A stretch of DNA of 64,000 bases from Streptomyces sp. CoH27 (GTDB lineage Bacteria > Actinomycetota > Actinomycetes > Streptomycetales > Streptomycetaceae): positions 1 through 64,000 of the forward strand of contig NZ_JAIQYY010000033.1 in assembly GCF_020181035.1 (NCBI RefSeq). Reading direction: 5' to 3'. This document shows positions 34,892-43,248 of this stretch, piece after piece. The notes beneath the pieces are model-generated. The model saw only the letters and a list, made by a program, of their open reading frames with translations, was not told the origin of the DNA and did not search any database. The position numbers were made by a program, and so were the translations under genes. Position 1 is the stretch's first letter; each line of letters begins with the position of its first letter.

Positions 34892-36378
34892 AGCTGGATC
34901 CAGGTGGTCTTCAGTTCGGTGTACTTCTCGATGGCGTGGGCGGACTTGTCGCGGCCGTTGCCGGACTGCTTCATGCCGCCGAAGGGGACGGTCAGGTCGC
35001 CCTCCTCGTAGCAGTTGACCCACACCGTCCCGGCCCTGAGCACACGGGCGACCTGGTGGGCCGTGGACAGGTCGGAGGTCCACAGGCCCGCGGCGAGGCC
35101 GTACTCCGTGTCGTTGGCCAGCCGGACGGCCTCGTCCAGATCGTCGAACGTCAGCACTGACAGGACGGGGCCGAAGATCTCCTCGCGGGCCAGCCGCATG
35201 CCGGGGCGCACATGGTCGAAGACGGTGGGGCGCAGGAAACTGCCGCCGGTCTCGGCCAGGGCGCGGCCGCCGCCGACGCGCAGCCGGGCGCCTTCCTGAA
35301 GGCCGGTCTCGATGTGGCCGAGGACCCGATCGAGGTGCCTCCCACCGGCCATCGCACCCATCTCGGTTGCCGGGTCGAGCGGGTCCCCGACGACCAGTTC
35401 CCGGGCCCGCGCCACGATCGCGTCGGTGACCTGGCCAGCGATCGAGGAGTGCACCAGCAGCCGGGAGGGGGCGGTGCACATCTCGCCCTGGTTGAAGAAG
35501 ATGCCCCAGGCGGCGGTGGCGGCGGCCTTCTCCAGGTCGGGCGCATCCGGGAAGATGATGTTGGGGGACTTGCCGCCGAGTTCGAGCCAGACCCGCTTGA
35601 GGTTGGAGTCGGCGGCGTAGCGCAGGAAGTGACGGCCCACGGCGGTCGAGCCGGTGAAGGCCAGGACGTCGACATCGGGGTGGAGACCGAGGGCGCGCCC
35701 GGCGACAGGGCCGTTGCCGTTGACCACGTTCAGCACACCCGGCGGCAGGCCGGCCTCGGTGGCGAGCCGGCCGAGCAGCAGGGCGGAGAGCGGGGAGTTC
35801 TCCGACGGCTTCAGTACGACCGTGCAGCCCGCCGCGAGTGCCGGAGCCACCTTCCAGCCGGCCAGCGTCAGGGGGAAGTTCCACGGCACCACCGCGCCCA
35901 CGACACCGGCCGGCTCCCGGGTGACCAGCGCCAGGGCATCGGGGGCGGTGTGGGGCGACTCGTCGGTGAGTTTGTCGGCCAGCTGCCCGTACCAGCGAAA
36001 CGTGCTGATGACGGCGCGCAGTTCGATCTCGTACGCGTCCGTGATCGGCTTGCCCATCTCCAGGCTGACGGTCAACGCCAGTTCCTCGCGGTGCGCTTCG
36101 AGCAGGTCGGCGATGCGCAGCAGGATCCGGCCGCGGTCGGCCGGTGCGAGGCGGGGCCACGGGCCGGAGTCGAAGGCCCGGCGGGCGGCGGCCACGGCCA
36201 CGGCCACCTCCTTCGTGCCCCCGTCGGCGACCTGGGTCAGCACCTGGCCGTCGCGGGGCGAGACGGCGGCGAAGGTCGCCCCTCCCCCGCCCTCGTCGAC
36301 ACCGTCGATGTGATGCGCGCCTGCCAGGTCCAGTGCCTTGGCTCGGCGCAGCCATTCCTCGTGGGTGATGTCCAGCAT
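34888..36378 (-). CDS. aldehyde dehydrogenase (PuuC-like)
   Basis: The 496-residue NAD(P)-dependent enzyme has PWNFPLTLAGWK, the general base Glu in LELGGKSPN, catalytic Cys in FNQGEMCTAPSRL, and EEIFGPVLSVL. Sequence and neighbour PuuD point to oxidation of a gamma-glutamyl-aminoaldehyde or a related aldehyde. ATG at 36378. Its promoter is visible: -35 TTGTGA and -10 TATCGT with 17-bp spacing at 36411-36439, the -10 overlapping a type B element. It leads an operon with the PuuD-like hydrolase and the unknown gene at 33262. Confidence 0.9.
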   Translation of the reverse strand: MLDITHEEWLRRAKALDLAGAHHIDGVDEGGGGATFAAVSPRDGQVLTQVADGGTKEVAVAVAAARRAFDSGPWPRLAPADRGRILLRIADLLEAHREELALTVSLEMGKPITDAYEIELRAVISTFRWYGQLADKLTDESPHTAPDALALVTREPAGVVGAVVPWNFPLTLAGWKVAPALAAGCTVVLKPSENSPLSALLLGRLATEAGLPPGVLNVVNGNGPVAGRALGLHPDVDVLAFTGSTAVGRHFLRYAADSNLKRVWLELGGKSPNIIFPDAPDLEKAAATAAWGIFFNQGEMCTAPSRLLVHSSIAGQVTDAIVARARELVVGDPLDPATEMGAMAGGRHLDRVLGHIETGLQEGARLRVGGGRALAETGGSFLRPTVFDHVRPGMRLAREEIFGPVLSVLTFDDLDEAVRLANDTEYGLAAGLWTSDLSTAHQVARVLRAGTVWVNCYEEGDLTVPFGGMKQSGNGRDKSAHAIEKYTELKTTWIQL

Positions 36379-36399
36379 GCGGAACCTCCGGATACTTTA

Positions 36400-36439
36400 T
36401 TTGATTCCAAACGATATGGTGTGGGCTCAGCCGTCACAA
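36400..36439 (-). promoter_or_regulatory. promoter of the aldehyde dehydrogenase operon with type B element
   Basis: On the minus strand: TTGTGA (36434-36439), 17 bp, TATCGT (36411-36416), running into TCGTTTGGAATCAAA (36414-36400). The promoter for the glutamine synthetase gene at 48106-48145 has the same layout and nearly the same B sequence. Confidence 0.65.
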
Positions 36440-36490
36440 GAGTTCACGGAACGATCCGACGGGTCCGTGAACCCCGGGAGGGAGCCCACC

Positions 36491-37201
36491 GTGCGCGCAT
36501 TCGTCATCCAGCACGACCACGTGACCGACGCCGGTCCGGTCGGGGCCCGGCTCGTACAGCGCGGATACGACCTGAGCGTCGTGACCGTCGTACCCGAACA
36601 CCGCCACCACGCGCCGGACGTGGCCTTCGACTTCCCAGCCGCCGACGACTGGGACCTGATCGTGTCGCTCGGCGCGCCCTGGTCGGTGTACGACGAGACG
36701 GCCGTGGGTTCCTGGATCGGCGGAGAGCTGGCGCTGTTGCGCAAGGCCCACCACCTCGGTGTCCCGGTGCTCGGGGTCTGTTTCGGCGCTCAGGCGCTGA
36801 CCACCGCGCTCGGGGGCTCGGTCGAGGCGTCGCCGCGCCCGGAGATCGGCTGGGTCGGGGTCGACACCGACGATCCCGAACTGATCGGCCCGGGCCCGTG
36901 GTTCCAGTGGCACTACGACCGCTGCCTCCTGCCGCCCGGAGCCGAGGAGGTGGCCCGCAACTCCGTGTGCGCCCAGGCGTTCCGGCTCGGGCGGAGCCTG
37001 GGGGTGCAGTTCCATCCGGAGATCACACCCACCACCGTGCGCCGGTACCTGGAGCTCGGCGGCGCCGAGCAGTGCCTGCACCAGGGCGTGGACCCCGGGG
37101 AGCTGCTCACCCGGACAAGGGACCTGGCGGCGACGGCCCGCGCGAACGCCCGCCACCTTGTCGACGGGTTCCTCGACCGGGTGGCGGACACGGCCGACTG
37201 A
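36491..37201 (+). CDS. class I glutamine amidotransferase domain protein
   Basis: The 236-residue protein has the GATase1 triad: Cys97 in VLGVCFGAQALTTALGG, His in GVQFHPEIT and the following Glu. It resembles stand-alone GMP-synthase-type amidotransferase domains rather than PuuD. Such proteins occur beside gamma-glutamyl ligases in amine degradation (for example AtdA2 in aniline clusters), so it may hydrolyse or transfer a gamma-glutamyl group (inference). The GTG at 36491 follows GGGAGG. It is divergent from the aldehyde dehydrogenase operon and convergent with the amidohydrolase. Confidence 0.82.
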   Translation: MRAFVIQHDHVTDAGPVGARLVQRGYDLSVVTVVPEHRHHAPDVAFDFPAADDWDLIVSLGAPWSVYDETAVGSWIGGELALLRKAHHLGVPVLGVCFGAQALTTALGGSVEASPRPEIGWVGVDTDDPELIGPGPWFQWHYDRCLLPPGAEEVARNSVCAQAFRLGRSLGVQFHPEITPTTVRRYLELGGAEQCLHQGVDPGELLTRTRDLAATARANARHLVDGFLDRVADTAD

Positions 37202-37206
37202 CCGTC

Positions 37207-38346
37207 TCATGCGGGCAGCACCAGCGCGGCGACCTCGTCGACCAGCGCCTTCTGGTGCGGCGCGAGGTCGTGTCCCGTCATCCCGCCGACCACCGGAAGC
37301 AGCGCGTCGTCCAGCACCTTCACCCCGGCCAGGGTCTCGATGACGGCGTGCCCGCAGAACGGCACGTAGAAGGGGCTGTAGCCGCCCTCCTGCACCATCG
37401 CCACCCTGCCGCCGCAGACCTCGGCGGCGACCTGGAGGACCTGCTCGGCCATGCCCCGGAATCCGCGGCTGGTCACCAGCTGGCGCGCGAGCGGGTCCAT
37501 CGCGTTGGGATCGAACCCCGAGGCGACGACGATGAGTTCCGGGGCGAAGGCGCGCAGGGCGGGTACGACGACCCGTTCGAAGGCGTAGAGGTGGCCGAAG
37601 TCGCCGGTACCGGGCGGCATCGGAATGTTGATCACGCTGCCGGGCGCCGATGGCCCGCCGCGTTCCGTGAGCTGCCCGGAGCCGGGCGGGAAGCAGCCCT
37701 CCTGGTGCACGGAGAGGGTCAGGACGTCGGGCTCGTCCCAGAAGACGGACTGGGTGCCGTTGCCGTGGTGGACGTCCCAGTCGACCACCGCGACCCGCCG
37801 CACGCCCAGGGCGGCACGGGCGTGCGCGACCGCGATCGCCACGTTGTTGAGCATGCAGAACCCCATGCCGGTGTGCGCCGGGGCGTGGTTCCCGCATGGG
37901 TGGACGAGCGCGTACCCGTTGTCCACCCGTCCGGTGACGACCGCTTCGACCAGTTCGATCGCAGCGCCGGCGGCGAGCGCGGCGATCTCGTAACCGCCCT
38001 TGCCAAAGGGGGAGATGCCGTCGCCGGCGTCACCGCCCTTGGGCAGGTTGCTCTCACGCCGCAGTCGGCCGACGTGTTCGGGGGTGTGGACCCGCAGTAC
38101 GTCTTCCTCCGTGGCGTGTCGTGCCTCGACGCGTTCCAGATGGTCGATCAGGCCGGACACGGCGACGAGTTCGTGCAGCCGCCGCTTGGTGTCGGCGTGT
38201 GCCACATGGTCGCCGATCGACTGGAGTCCGGCGGCCGGATCGGCGGGGAACAGCCCGCCGCTGCCGCTGTCGGCCCAGCCGAACAGCTCGTGCCACACGT
38301 ATCCCGTGCTCAATGAATCCTCCGTGGGCGGGTGGGAGCCGGACAT
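37207..38346 (-). CDS. acetylpolyamine-amidohydrolase/histone-deacetylase-family protein
   Basis: The 379-residue zinc hydrolase has the HDAC fold motifs: HAPAHTGMGFCMLNNVAIA, the zinc-binding VVDWDVHHGNGTQ, VVASGFDPNAMDPL and EGGYSPFYVPF. Class II bacterial members deacetylate acetylpolyamines or related amides. Within a cluster for amine use it would free an amine from an N-acyl form. The ATG at 38346 lies 60 bases after the permease stop in the same direction, so they probably share a transcript starting at the A/B elements near 39905-39956. Confidence 0.88.
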   Translation of the reverse strand: MSGSHPPTEDSLSTGYVWHELFGWADSGSGGLFPADPAAGLQSIGDHVAHADTKRRLHELVAVSGLIDHLERVEARHATEEDVLRVHTPEHVGRLRRESNLPKGGDAGDGISPFGKGGYEIAALAAGAAIELVEAVVTGRVDNGYALVHPCGNHAPAHTGMGFCMLNNVAIAVAHARAALGVRRVAVVDWDVHHGNGTQSVFWDEPDVLTLSVHQEGCFPPGSGQLTERGGPSAPGSVINIPMPPGTGDFGHLYAFERVVVPALRAFAPELIVVASGFDPNAMDPLARQLVTSRGFRGMAEQVLQVAAEVCGGRVAMVQEGGYSPFYVPFCGHAVIETLAGVKVLDDALLPVVGGMTGHDLAPHQKALVDEVAALVLPA

Positions 38347-38406
38347 GGCCGGCCCGGTCCCGGGGGAGTGGGAACCGGACCGGTCACACCGTGAGAAGCG
38401 GCGTCC

Positions 38407-39873
38407 TCAGACCTGGTCCGTCGCCCGGTCACGCGTCACGCGGGCGGCGACGACGCCGAGGATCAGGACCGCCGGGACGGCGAGTTCGAGCCAGGTCGCC
38501 GTGGTCGAGTCGCCGCCGATGAGGGTCGTGAAGTTGGCCAGGATCAGCCAGATCGCACCGGCGATGCCGAGCGCGCCCAGGATGGGGGCGATCAGAGTGT
38601 TCCAGGGGCGGGTGTCCAGCCGCTCGCGCCGGAAGAACACCACCACCGACACGGAGGTCAACAGGTACAGGAGCATGATTGCCAGCACGGACACCCCACT
38701 GAACCACGAGAAGAGGGTCAGCACCGGGTCCTTGCCCAGCAGCGCGAAGGGCATGACGAGCAGCAGGGAGATCACGGTCTGCACGCAGCCCGCCACCCAC
38801 GGGGAGTGACGCCGGTTGATCGCGGTCAGCCCGTGGGGCAGCAGGCCGTCGCGGCCGAGGGAGAAGAGGTAGCGGTTGGCGGAGTTGTGGAAGGCCAGGA
38901 TGCCGGCGAAGAGGGAGGTCGCCAGGAGGATCGGCAGGACGTCGCCCACCCAGGCGCCGAACTGCGCGGTGATCGGTGCGAAGACCCATGCCGTGGCGTC
39001 ACCGCTCGCCAGCGCCTTGCCCGCCTCGGCGGTGGCGCGGGAGGCACCGTGGGCGGAGACCAGCATCCACGAGGTGAAGGCGAAGAAGCCGGTGATCACG
39101 GCGACGGAGAGGTACGTGGCCCGGGGCACGGTCTTACGGGGCTCGCGCGCCTCCTCGCCGTAGATGGCGGTGGCCTCGAAGCCGAACATCGACGCCACGG
39201 CGAACATCACGGCCACGCCGGGAGCGCCCTGGAGCGCGGCGTGGGGCGAGAAGCTGTCGGTGAAGCCCAGCCCCTCGGGGCCGCCGCCCTTGAAGAGGGT
39301 GACCAGGGCGAAGACGAGCAGGATGCTGAACTCGGCCAGGACGAACACGGCCAGCACCTTGGCGCCCATCTCGATGCCCGCCGCACCGAGGGCCTGGACG
39401 ACCGCCATGGTGACCAGGGCCCAGACCCACCAGGGGGCGTTCAGGCCGGTGTAGTGGTCGACCAGGCCTCCGACGATGGATCCGTACAGCCCGTACATGG
39501 CGGCCTGGACCGCACAGTAGGCGAAGAGCGCGACACTCGCGCTGCCGGACCCGGTGGGACGGCCGAGCCCCTTGCCGATGTACGTGTAGAAGGCGCCGGC
39601 GTCCACAACGTGGCGTCCCATGGCGACGAAGCCGACAGAGAACAGCAGGATCACGACGCCGGCCCCGGCGTAGGCGGCGGGCGCCCCCGCGCCGTTGCCG
39701 ATGGCCACGGCGATGGGCACAGCCCCGGCAATGCCGGTCAGGGGCGCCTGCGCGGAGAGGACGAAGAAGAGGATGCCGAGGACGCCGAGGGAGTTGGGCT
39801 TGAGTCGGCCAGCGGTGGGTTCGTCCTGCACGGTCTGGTTTCTCTGGACCGTTTGACTGTCCACGCGGATCAC
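38407..39873 (-). CDS. APC-family amino acid/amine permease
   Basis: The 488-residue protein has about 12 hydrophobic segments and the APC N-terminal signature (GVLGILFFVLSAQAPLTG, then AVGFVAMG-like helices). It probably imports the amine or amino acid that the cluster degrades. The start is either the GTG at 39873 or the GTG three codons later, which has a better placed AGGTGA. A type B element (39905-39919) and a type A element (39943-39956) lie immediately upstream. Confidence 0.88.
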   Translation of the reverse strand: MIRVDSQTVQRNQTVQDEPTAGRLKPNSLGVLGILFFVLSAQAPLTGIAGAVPIAVAIGNGAGAPAAYAGAGVVILLFSVGFVAMGRHVVDAGAFYTYIGKGLGRPTGSGSASVALFAYCAVQAAMYGLYGSIVGGLVDHYTGLNAPWWVWALVTMAVVQALGAAGIEMGAKVLAVFVLAEFSILLVFALVTLFKGGGPEGLGFTDSFSPHAALQGAPGVAVMFAVASMFGFEATAIYGEEAREPRKTVPRATYLSVAVITGFFAFTSWMLVSAHGASRATAEAGKALASGDATAWVFAPITAQFGAWVGDVLPILLATSLFAGILAFHNSANRYLFSLGRDGLLPHGLTAINRRHSPWVAGCVQTVISLLLVMPFALLGKDPVLTLFSWFSGVSVLAIMLLYLLTSVSVVVFFRRERLDTRPWNTLIAPILGALGIAGAIWLILANFTTLIGGDSTTATWLELAVPAVLILGVVAARVTRDRATDQV

Positions 39874-39904
39874 CTGCCTGGGGAGGGGAGCGAAGGAGAT
39901 TTAC

Positions 39905-39956
39905 TTTGGAGCCAAACGAGTTGCCTCATAGTGGGGCTGAACTATCCATATGGCAA
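39905..39956 (-). promoter_or_regulatory. type B and type A elements upstream of the APC permease
   Basis: TTTGGAGCCAAACGA (39905-39919) reads TCGTTTGGCTCCAAA on the minus strand, and TATCCATATGGCAA (39943-39956) is a type A element. A minus-strand TTGCCA (39957-39952) and CACTAT (39932-39927) could be the -35 and -10 around A. Confidence 0.55.
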
Positions 39957-40013
39957 GGGGTTGAGTGATGATTTTTCGCCACCGCCCCTGCTTCTTACGA
40001 AGCCGTAACCCGG

Positions 40014-40226
40014 CTACTCGTGGACAGAGATGGCCTGCAGCGGGCAGACGTCCGCGGCTTCCTGCACCTCGTCGACGTGCGCCGCGTCCACCTCCGCCGT
40101 GTACAACTCGGTGGCCTCGTTCCGCAGGGACAGGCGCCCCTGCTCATCGAGGGCGAAGAGTTCGGGGGCGGCGTAGACACACTGGCCGTGGTCCTGGCAC
40201 TTCTTGAGGTCGACTTCCACGCGCAT
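40014..40226 (-). CDS. 3Fe-4S-type ferredoxin (P450 partner)
   Basis: The 70-residue protein has CQDHGQC (C-x5-C) and a distal CP in ADVCPLQAISV, the pattern of small single-cluster ferredoxins that feed electrons to actinobacterial P450s. ATG at 40226, 60 bases after the P450 stop in the same direction. It is similar to the second ferredoxin at 47710-47898, so either may serve either P450. Confidence 0.92.
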   Translation of the reverse strand: MRVEVDLKKCQDHGQCVYAAPELFALDEQGRLSLRNEATELYTAEVDAAHVDEVQEAADVCPLQAISVHE

Positions 40227-40285
40227 GATGACTCCTGGGTGTGGTGCTGTGCTGTGTGCTGAGGGAAGGAACGGCCGACGTGCTG

Positions 40286-41467
40286 TCAGCGAAGCCGGAT
40301 CGGCAGGTGGGCGATGCTGCGCAGGAACTCGGTGTGGGTGAAGGTGGGCTCACCGACGAGTTCGATCGCGGCGAAGCGGTTGACCAGCGCAGTGAAGACG
40401 ACGTCGGCCTGTGCACGGGCGAGCACCTGTCCCGCGCAGCCGTGCTGGCCGGAGCCGAAGGCCAGGTGCCGGCTCGCGGCGGCCGGACGGTTGTGGTCGA
40501 AACGGTCCGGGTCGGGGAAGGCTTCCGGGTCACGGTTGGCGGAGCCGATGAGCAGGACGAGGACCTCGCCGGCGGGCACGGTCGTGTCGCCGATGACCGT
40601 TTCCTGGGTGGTGAGGCGGGAGACCATCTGCTCGGGGGTCTCGATGCGCAGCACCTCATTGATGAAGCCGGGCCGGATTTCCGGCTGGTCGCGATAGATC
40701 CCGATGTACTCGGGGTGTTCGGCCATGTGCCGGATGCCCTGCACGATGAGGTGCTTGATGTCCAGGTGACCGACGGCGAAGAAGAGCAGGATCGAGAAGA
40801 TGACCTCGTTCTCGGTCATGTTCCCAGCGTCCTGCTCGGCGAGGAAGTGGTCGATCAGTCCGCTGCCGGGGTGGGCGCGCTTGTGGGCGATGAGGGCACG
40901 GTTGTGCTGCTCGTACCACTCGAAAGCTTCACCGGTGACCCGCCAGTCGTCCTCGTCGGACCCGGGCCCGAGGCTGACGCCGATGTTGTAGGTGGCCTTC
41001 TGGATCTCCAGCATCTTCGTGGGCTCGACACCGAAGATGTGACAGATGGTTTCGAAGGTGGAGCGCAGGGCGAGGTCGTCCACCGCGTCGAGCGTGCCGC
41101 CTGCCTCGACCGCCTTGTCGAGTACGGCGTCCACGGACGCCTGCATCACCTTGGACCACTCCTCGACCGCCTTGGGCGTGAACCAGCGGTTGGTGATGCG
41201 GCGCAGCCGGGTGTGGTCGGGGGCGTCCTGGCCGAGCACCGTGTCGTGCAGCGGATCGGCCACGCCGAAATCGAGCTTGCGGACACTGAGGGTGGGATTG
41301 CGAATCAGCTTCGCGACGTCCTCATAGCGGGACACCACGTACACGCCGATCGGATGCCGGTAGACGGGCGCCTCCGCGCGGAGCCGGGCGTAGTACGGGG
41401 CGGGCTTCGCCCGGTAGTCGGGGTCGCGGAACGGAAGCAGCTCGGCTGCGGGAGCCTCGATGGTCAT
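40286..41467 (-). CDS. cytochrome P450 with non-canonical I-helix
   Basis: The 393-residue P450 has the haem loop FGSGQHGCAG (Cys344), the ExxR pair in EVLR (271-274) and usual length. The I-helix reads AVGHLDIKH (231-239) where most P450s have AG-x-D/E-T: the acid-alcohol pair is replaced by Leu-Asp. This is expected to alter proton delivery or reaction type. It forms an operon with the downstream ferredoxin. The promoter carries a type A element within its spacer and a B element further upstream. The substrate is unknown; a role in oxidising the aryl or methyl group of the cluster substrate is inferred. Confidence 0.92.
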   Translation of the reverse strand: MTIEAPAAELLPFRDPDYRAKPAPYYARLRAEAPVYRHPIGVYVVSRYEDVAKLIRNPTLSVRKLDFGVADPLHDTVLGQDAPDHTRLRRITNRWFTPKAVEEWSKVMQASVDAVLDKAVEAGGTLDAVDDLALRSTFETICHIFGVEPTKMLEIQKATYNIGVSLGPGSDEDDWRVTGEAFEWYEQHNRALIAHKRAHPGSGLIDHFLAEQDAGNMTENEVIFSILLFFAVGHLDIKHLIVQGIRHMAEHPEYIGIYRDQPEIRPGFINEVLRIETPEQMVSRLTTQETVIGDTTVPAGEVLVLLIGSANRDPEAFPDPDRFDHNRPAAASRHLAFGSGQHGCAGQVLARAQADVVFTALVNRFAAIELVGEPTFTHTEFLRSIAHLPIRLR

Positions 41468-41521
41468 GGGGATCTCCTAGGGATGCATGGCGGCCGCGGG
41501 CGGTCCCTGCCATGCAGGCGA

Positions 41522-41597
41522 GAATTATCCATCTGGAAAGCTGCGTCAATGCTTCCGGTGGCCGTAACCAACTCTTTACTCGTACGGAATCAAACGA
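41522..41597 (-). promoter_or_regulatory. P450-ferredoxin promoter with type A and type B elements
   Basis: On the minus strand TTGACG (41549-41544) and TAATTC (41527-41522) are separated by 16 bp, and the type A element TATCCATCTGGAAA (41526-41539) fills the spacer, as at 30179-30205. The type B element TCGTACGGAATCAAACGA at 41580-41597 is upstream and is the most palindromic copy. Confidence 0.65.
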
Positions 41598-41674
41598 GAT
41601 CATGGCGCCGAACGGCGAAAGGCTCCGGACGCGGAACGTCCGGAGCCTTGGAACAAGCAGGTCAGAGGGGTTTG

Positions 41675-42310
41675 TCAGCCGTCCTCGGCGGTGCGGTCGC
41701 GAGCAGTGTCACCGTTGGCGTCGAGGAACCTCAGCAAGGAGCGCAGCTCTTCCAGTGCGGCATCCGTGACCTCGGGCTCACCGAGGACGAGCTGGTGCAG
41801 TACGAGGCCGTCGAGCGCGGCGAAGACCAGCCGGGTCAGTGCCTTGTCCGCGCCGGCTGGCAGCATGCGGGTCAGTTCGCGCTGGGTGGCGTCGAAGTAC
41901 TCGTCGTACAACGCGCGGATCTGGGGTAGCAGCTCCGGGCGGCGGCGCGATTCCAGCAGCAGCTCGTACTGGAACACCTGGACGTCCGGATCCGCCGTGA
42001 CCATCTCCGACAGCCCCGCCGAGAAGTCCGCGACCCTGCCGGTGCCCGGTTCGAGCGCACTGGTGTTGAGCGAGGTGCGGATGGTGTGGGCGAGGGTCTC
42101 CTCGATCAGGGCATCGCGCGAACCGAAGTGGTGCACCACGAGGCCGTGGGTGACCCCGGCCTCCTCCGCGACGGCCCGGTAGGTGAGCCTGCGCAGGCCG
42201 CCCCGCGCCACCACACGGACGGCGGCGTTCAGCAGGGCTTCTCGGCCCTCGCCGTAGTGCAGGCGCTTGCGTGACTGCCGGCTCTTGGAGGCGTCGGTGG
42301 ACTCGGTCAT
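41675..42310 (-). CDS. TetR-family regulator, paralogue of the 29443-30126 gene
   Basis: The 211-residue protein has a near-identical DNA-binding segment (GREALLNAAVRVVARGG, YRAVAEEAGVTHGLVVHHFGSRD) and a diverged ligand domain with TADPDVQVFQYELLLESRRRPEL matching the same region of its paralogue. ATG at 42310. It is transcribed toward the P450 operon. The pair probably share the type A operator with different effectors (inference). An 82-base gap separates it from the next gene, with no feature seen. Confidence 0.88.
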   Translation of the reverse strand: MTESTDASKSRQSRKRLHYGEGREALLNAAVRVVARGGLRRLTYRAVAEEAGVTHGLVVHHFGSRDALIEETLAHTIRTSLNTSALEPGTGRVADFSAGLSEMVTADPDVQVFQYELLLESRRRPELLPQIRALYDEYFDATQRELTRMLPAGADKALTRLVFAALDGLVLHQLVLGEPEVTDAALEELRSLLRFLDANGDTARDRTAEDG

Positions 42311-42392
42311 GGGGGCGACCTTACCTGGGAGGGCGGCCGCACCGGACGCCTCGGTCGACAGGCCCGGTGCGGCGCCGTCTCATGGGCGTCCG

Positions 42393-43238
42393 TCAGCGCC
42401 TGGGCGGGCGGATGCCGCGGAACTCCCAGTCGCCGCCGAGCGCGGTGGACAGCACTTCCTCGGACTCGGTGGGCTGGGCGCCGACGTCGGTGCGGACCGG
42501 GGTCGGGCCGGTCACGATGTGGTTCGTCAGCCGGCCGAGCCCCTCCACCTCCACCTCGACCACATCCCCGGGCTGGACAGGCCGGGAGTTGGCGGGGGTG
42601 CCGGAGAGCAGGACGTCACCGGGGTAGAGGGTGATGGTGCGGGCGATGTCGGCGACGAGGTAGTGCATGTCCCACTTCATCTCGTCGGTCGAACCGTCCT
42701 GCACCACCTCGCCGTTGACGTAGGTGCGCAGGGTCTTTCCGTGGAAGTCCCAGTCCGTGACCAGGCCGGGCCCGAGCGGGCACAGGGTGTCGGAGCCCTT
42801 CACGCGGAGCATGGAGCCGGCGTCGGTGTCGCGGAAGTCGTGCAGGCCGTAGTCGTTGGCGATGGTGTAGCCGGCGATGTACTCCCCTGCCTCGGCCGGG
42901 GAGATGTTCCGCGCGGTCCTCCCGATGACGATGGCGACCTCGCCCTCGTAGTTGAGCCACTTGCAGCCCTCGGGGCGGACGATGGCGCCCTTGTGGGAGT
43001 TGAGGGAGGAGGTCGGTTTGTGGAAGTAGGTGGGGGTGTCGGGCAGGTCGATCCGGAACTCGTCGACGCGGCTTCGGTGGTTGAGGTGGACGGCGATCAC
43101 TTTGGAGGGCACGACTGGCGGCAGGTGCTGCGCGTCCTCGATCTTGACGCGGCGGCCGTCCCCGGCGACGAGCTCGTCTCCGTCGACGGTGACCTGGACG
43201 GCGGCGCCGTCGAGGAGGATGCGGCGGTATTCGGGCAT
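42393..43238 (-). CDS. fumarylacetoacetate-hydrolase-family protein (HpaG-like)
   Basis: The 281-residue protein has the FAH core with metal ligands in NYEGEVAIVIG and NDYGLHDFRDTDAG, and SGTPANSRPVQPGDVVEVEVEGLG at the C-terminus. In homoprotocatechuate meta-cleavage HpaG isomerises and decarboxylates the ring-cleavage product after semialdehyde oxidation. ATG at 43238, 11 bases after the dioxygenase stop, so it is the last gene of the operon starting at 47898. Other FAH activities (hydratase, decarboxylase) cannot be excluded. Confidence 0.88.
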   Translation of the reverse strand: MPEYRRILLDGAAVQVTVDGDELVAGDGRRVKIEDAQHLPPVVPSKVIAVHLNHRSRVDEFRIDLPDTPTYFHKPTSSLNSHKGAIVRPEGCKWLNYEGEVAIVIGRTARNISPAEAGEYIAGYTIANDYGLHDFRDTDAGSMLRVKGSDTLCPLGPGLVTDWDFHGKTLRTYVNGEVVQDGSTDEMKWDMHYLVADIARTITLYPGDVLLSGTPANSRPVQPGDVVEVEVEGLGRLTNHIVTGPTPVRTDVGAQPTESEEVLSTALGGDWEFRGIRPPRR

Positions 43239-43248
43239 GGCGGGGCTC

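Noticed and set aside
35212-38316. A 1034-codon plus-strand open frame
   Set aside because: It is antisense to the aldehyde dehydrogenase and amidohydrolase genes and spans the glutamine amidotransferase in another frame; the product is low-complexity Gly/Arg/Asp-rich with no domain. High GC makes such long shadows common.
40241-41929. A 562-codon plus-strand open frame opposite the P450
   Set aside because: The P450 on the minus strand has every family motif; the opposite frame has none.
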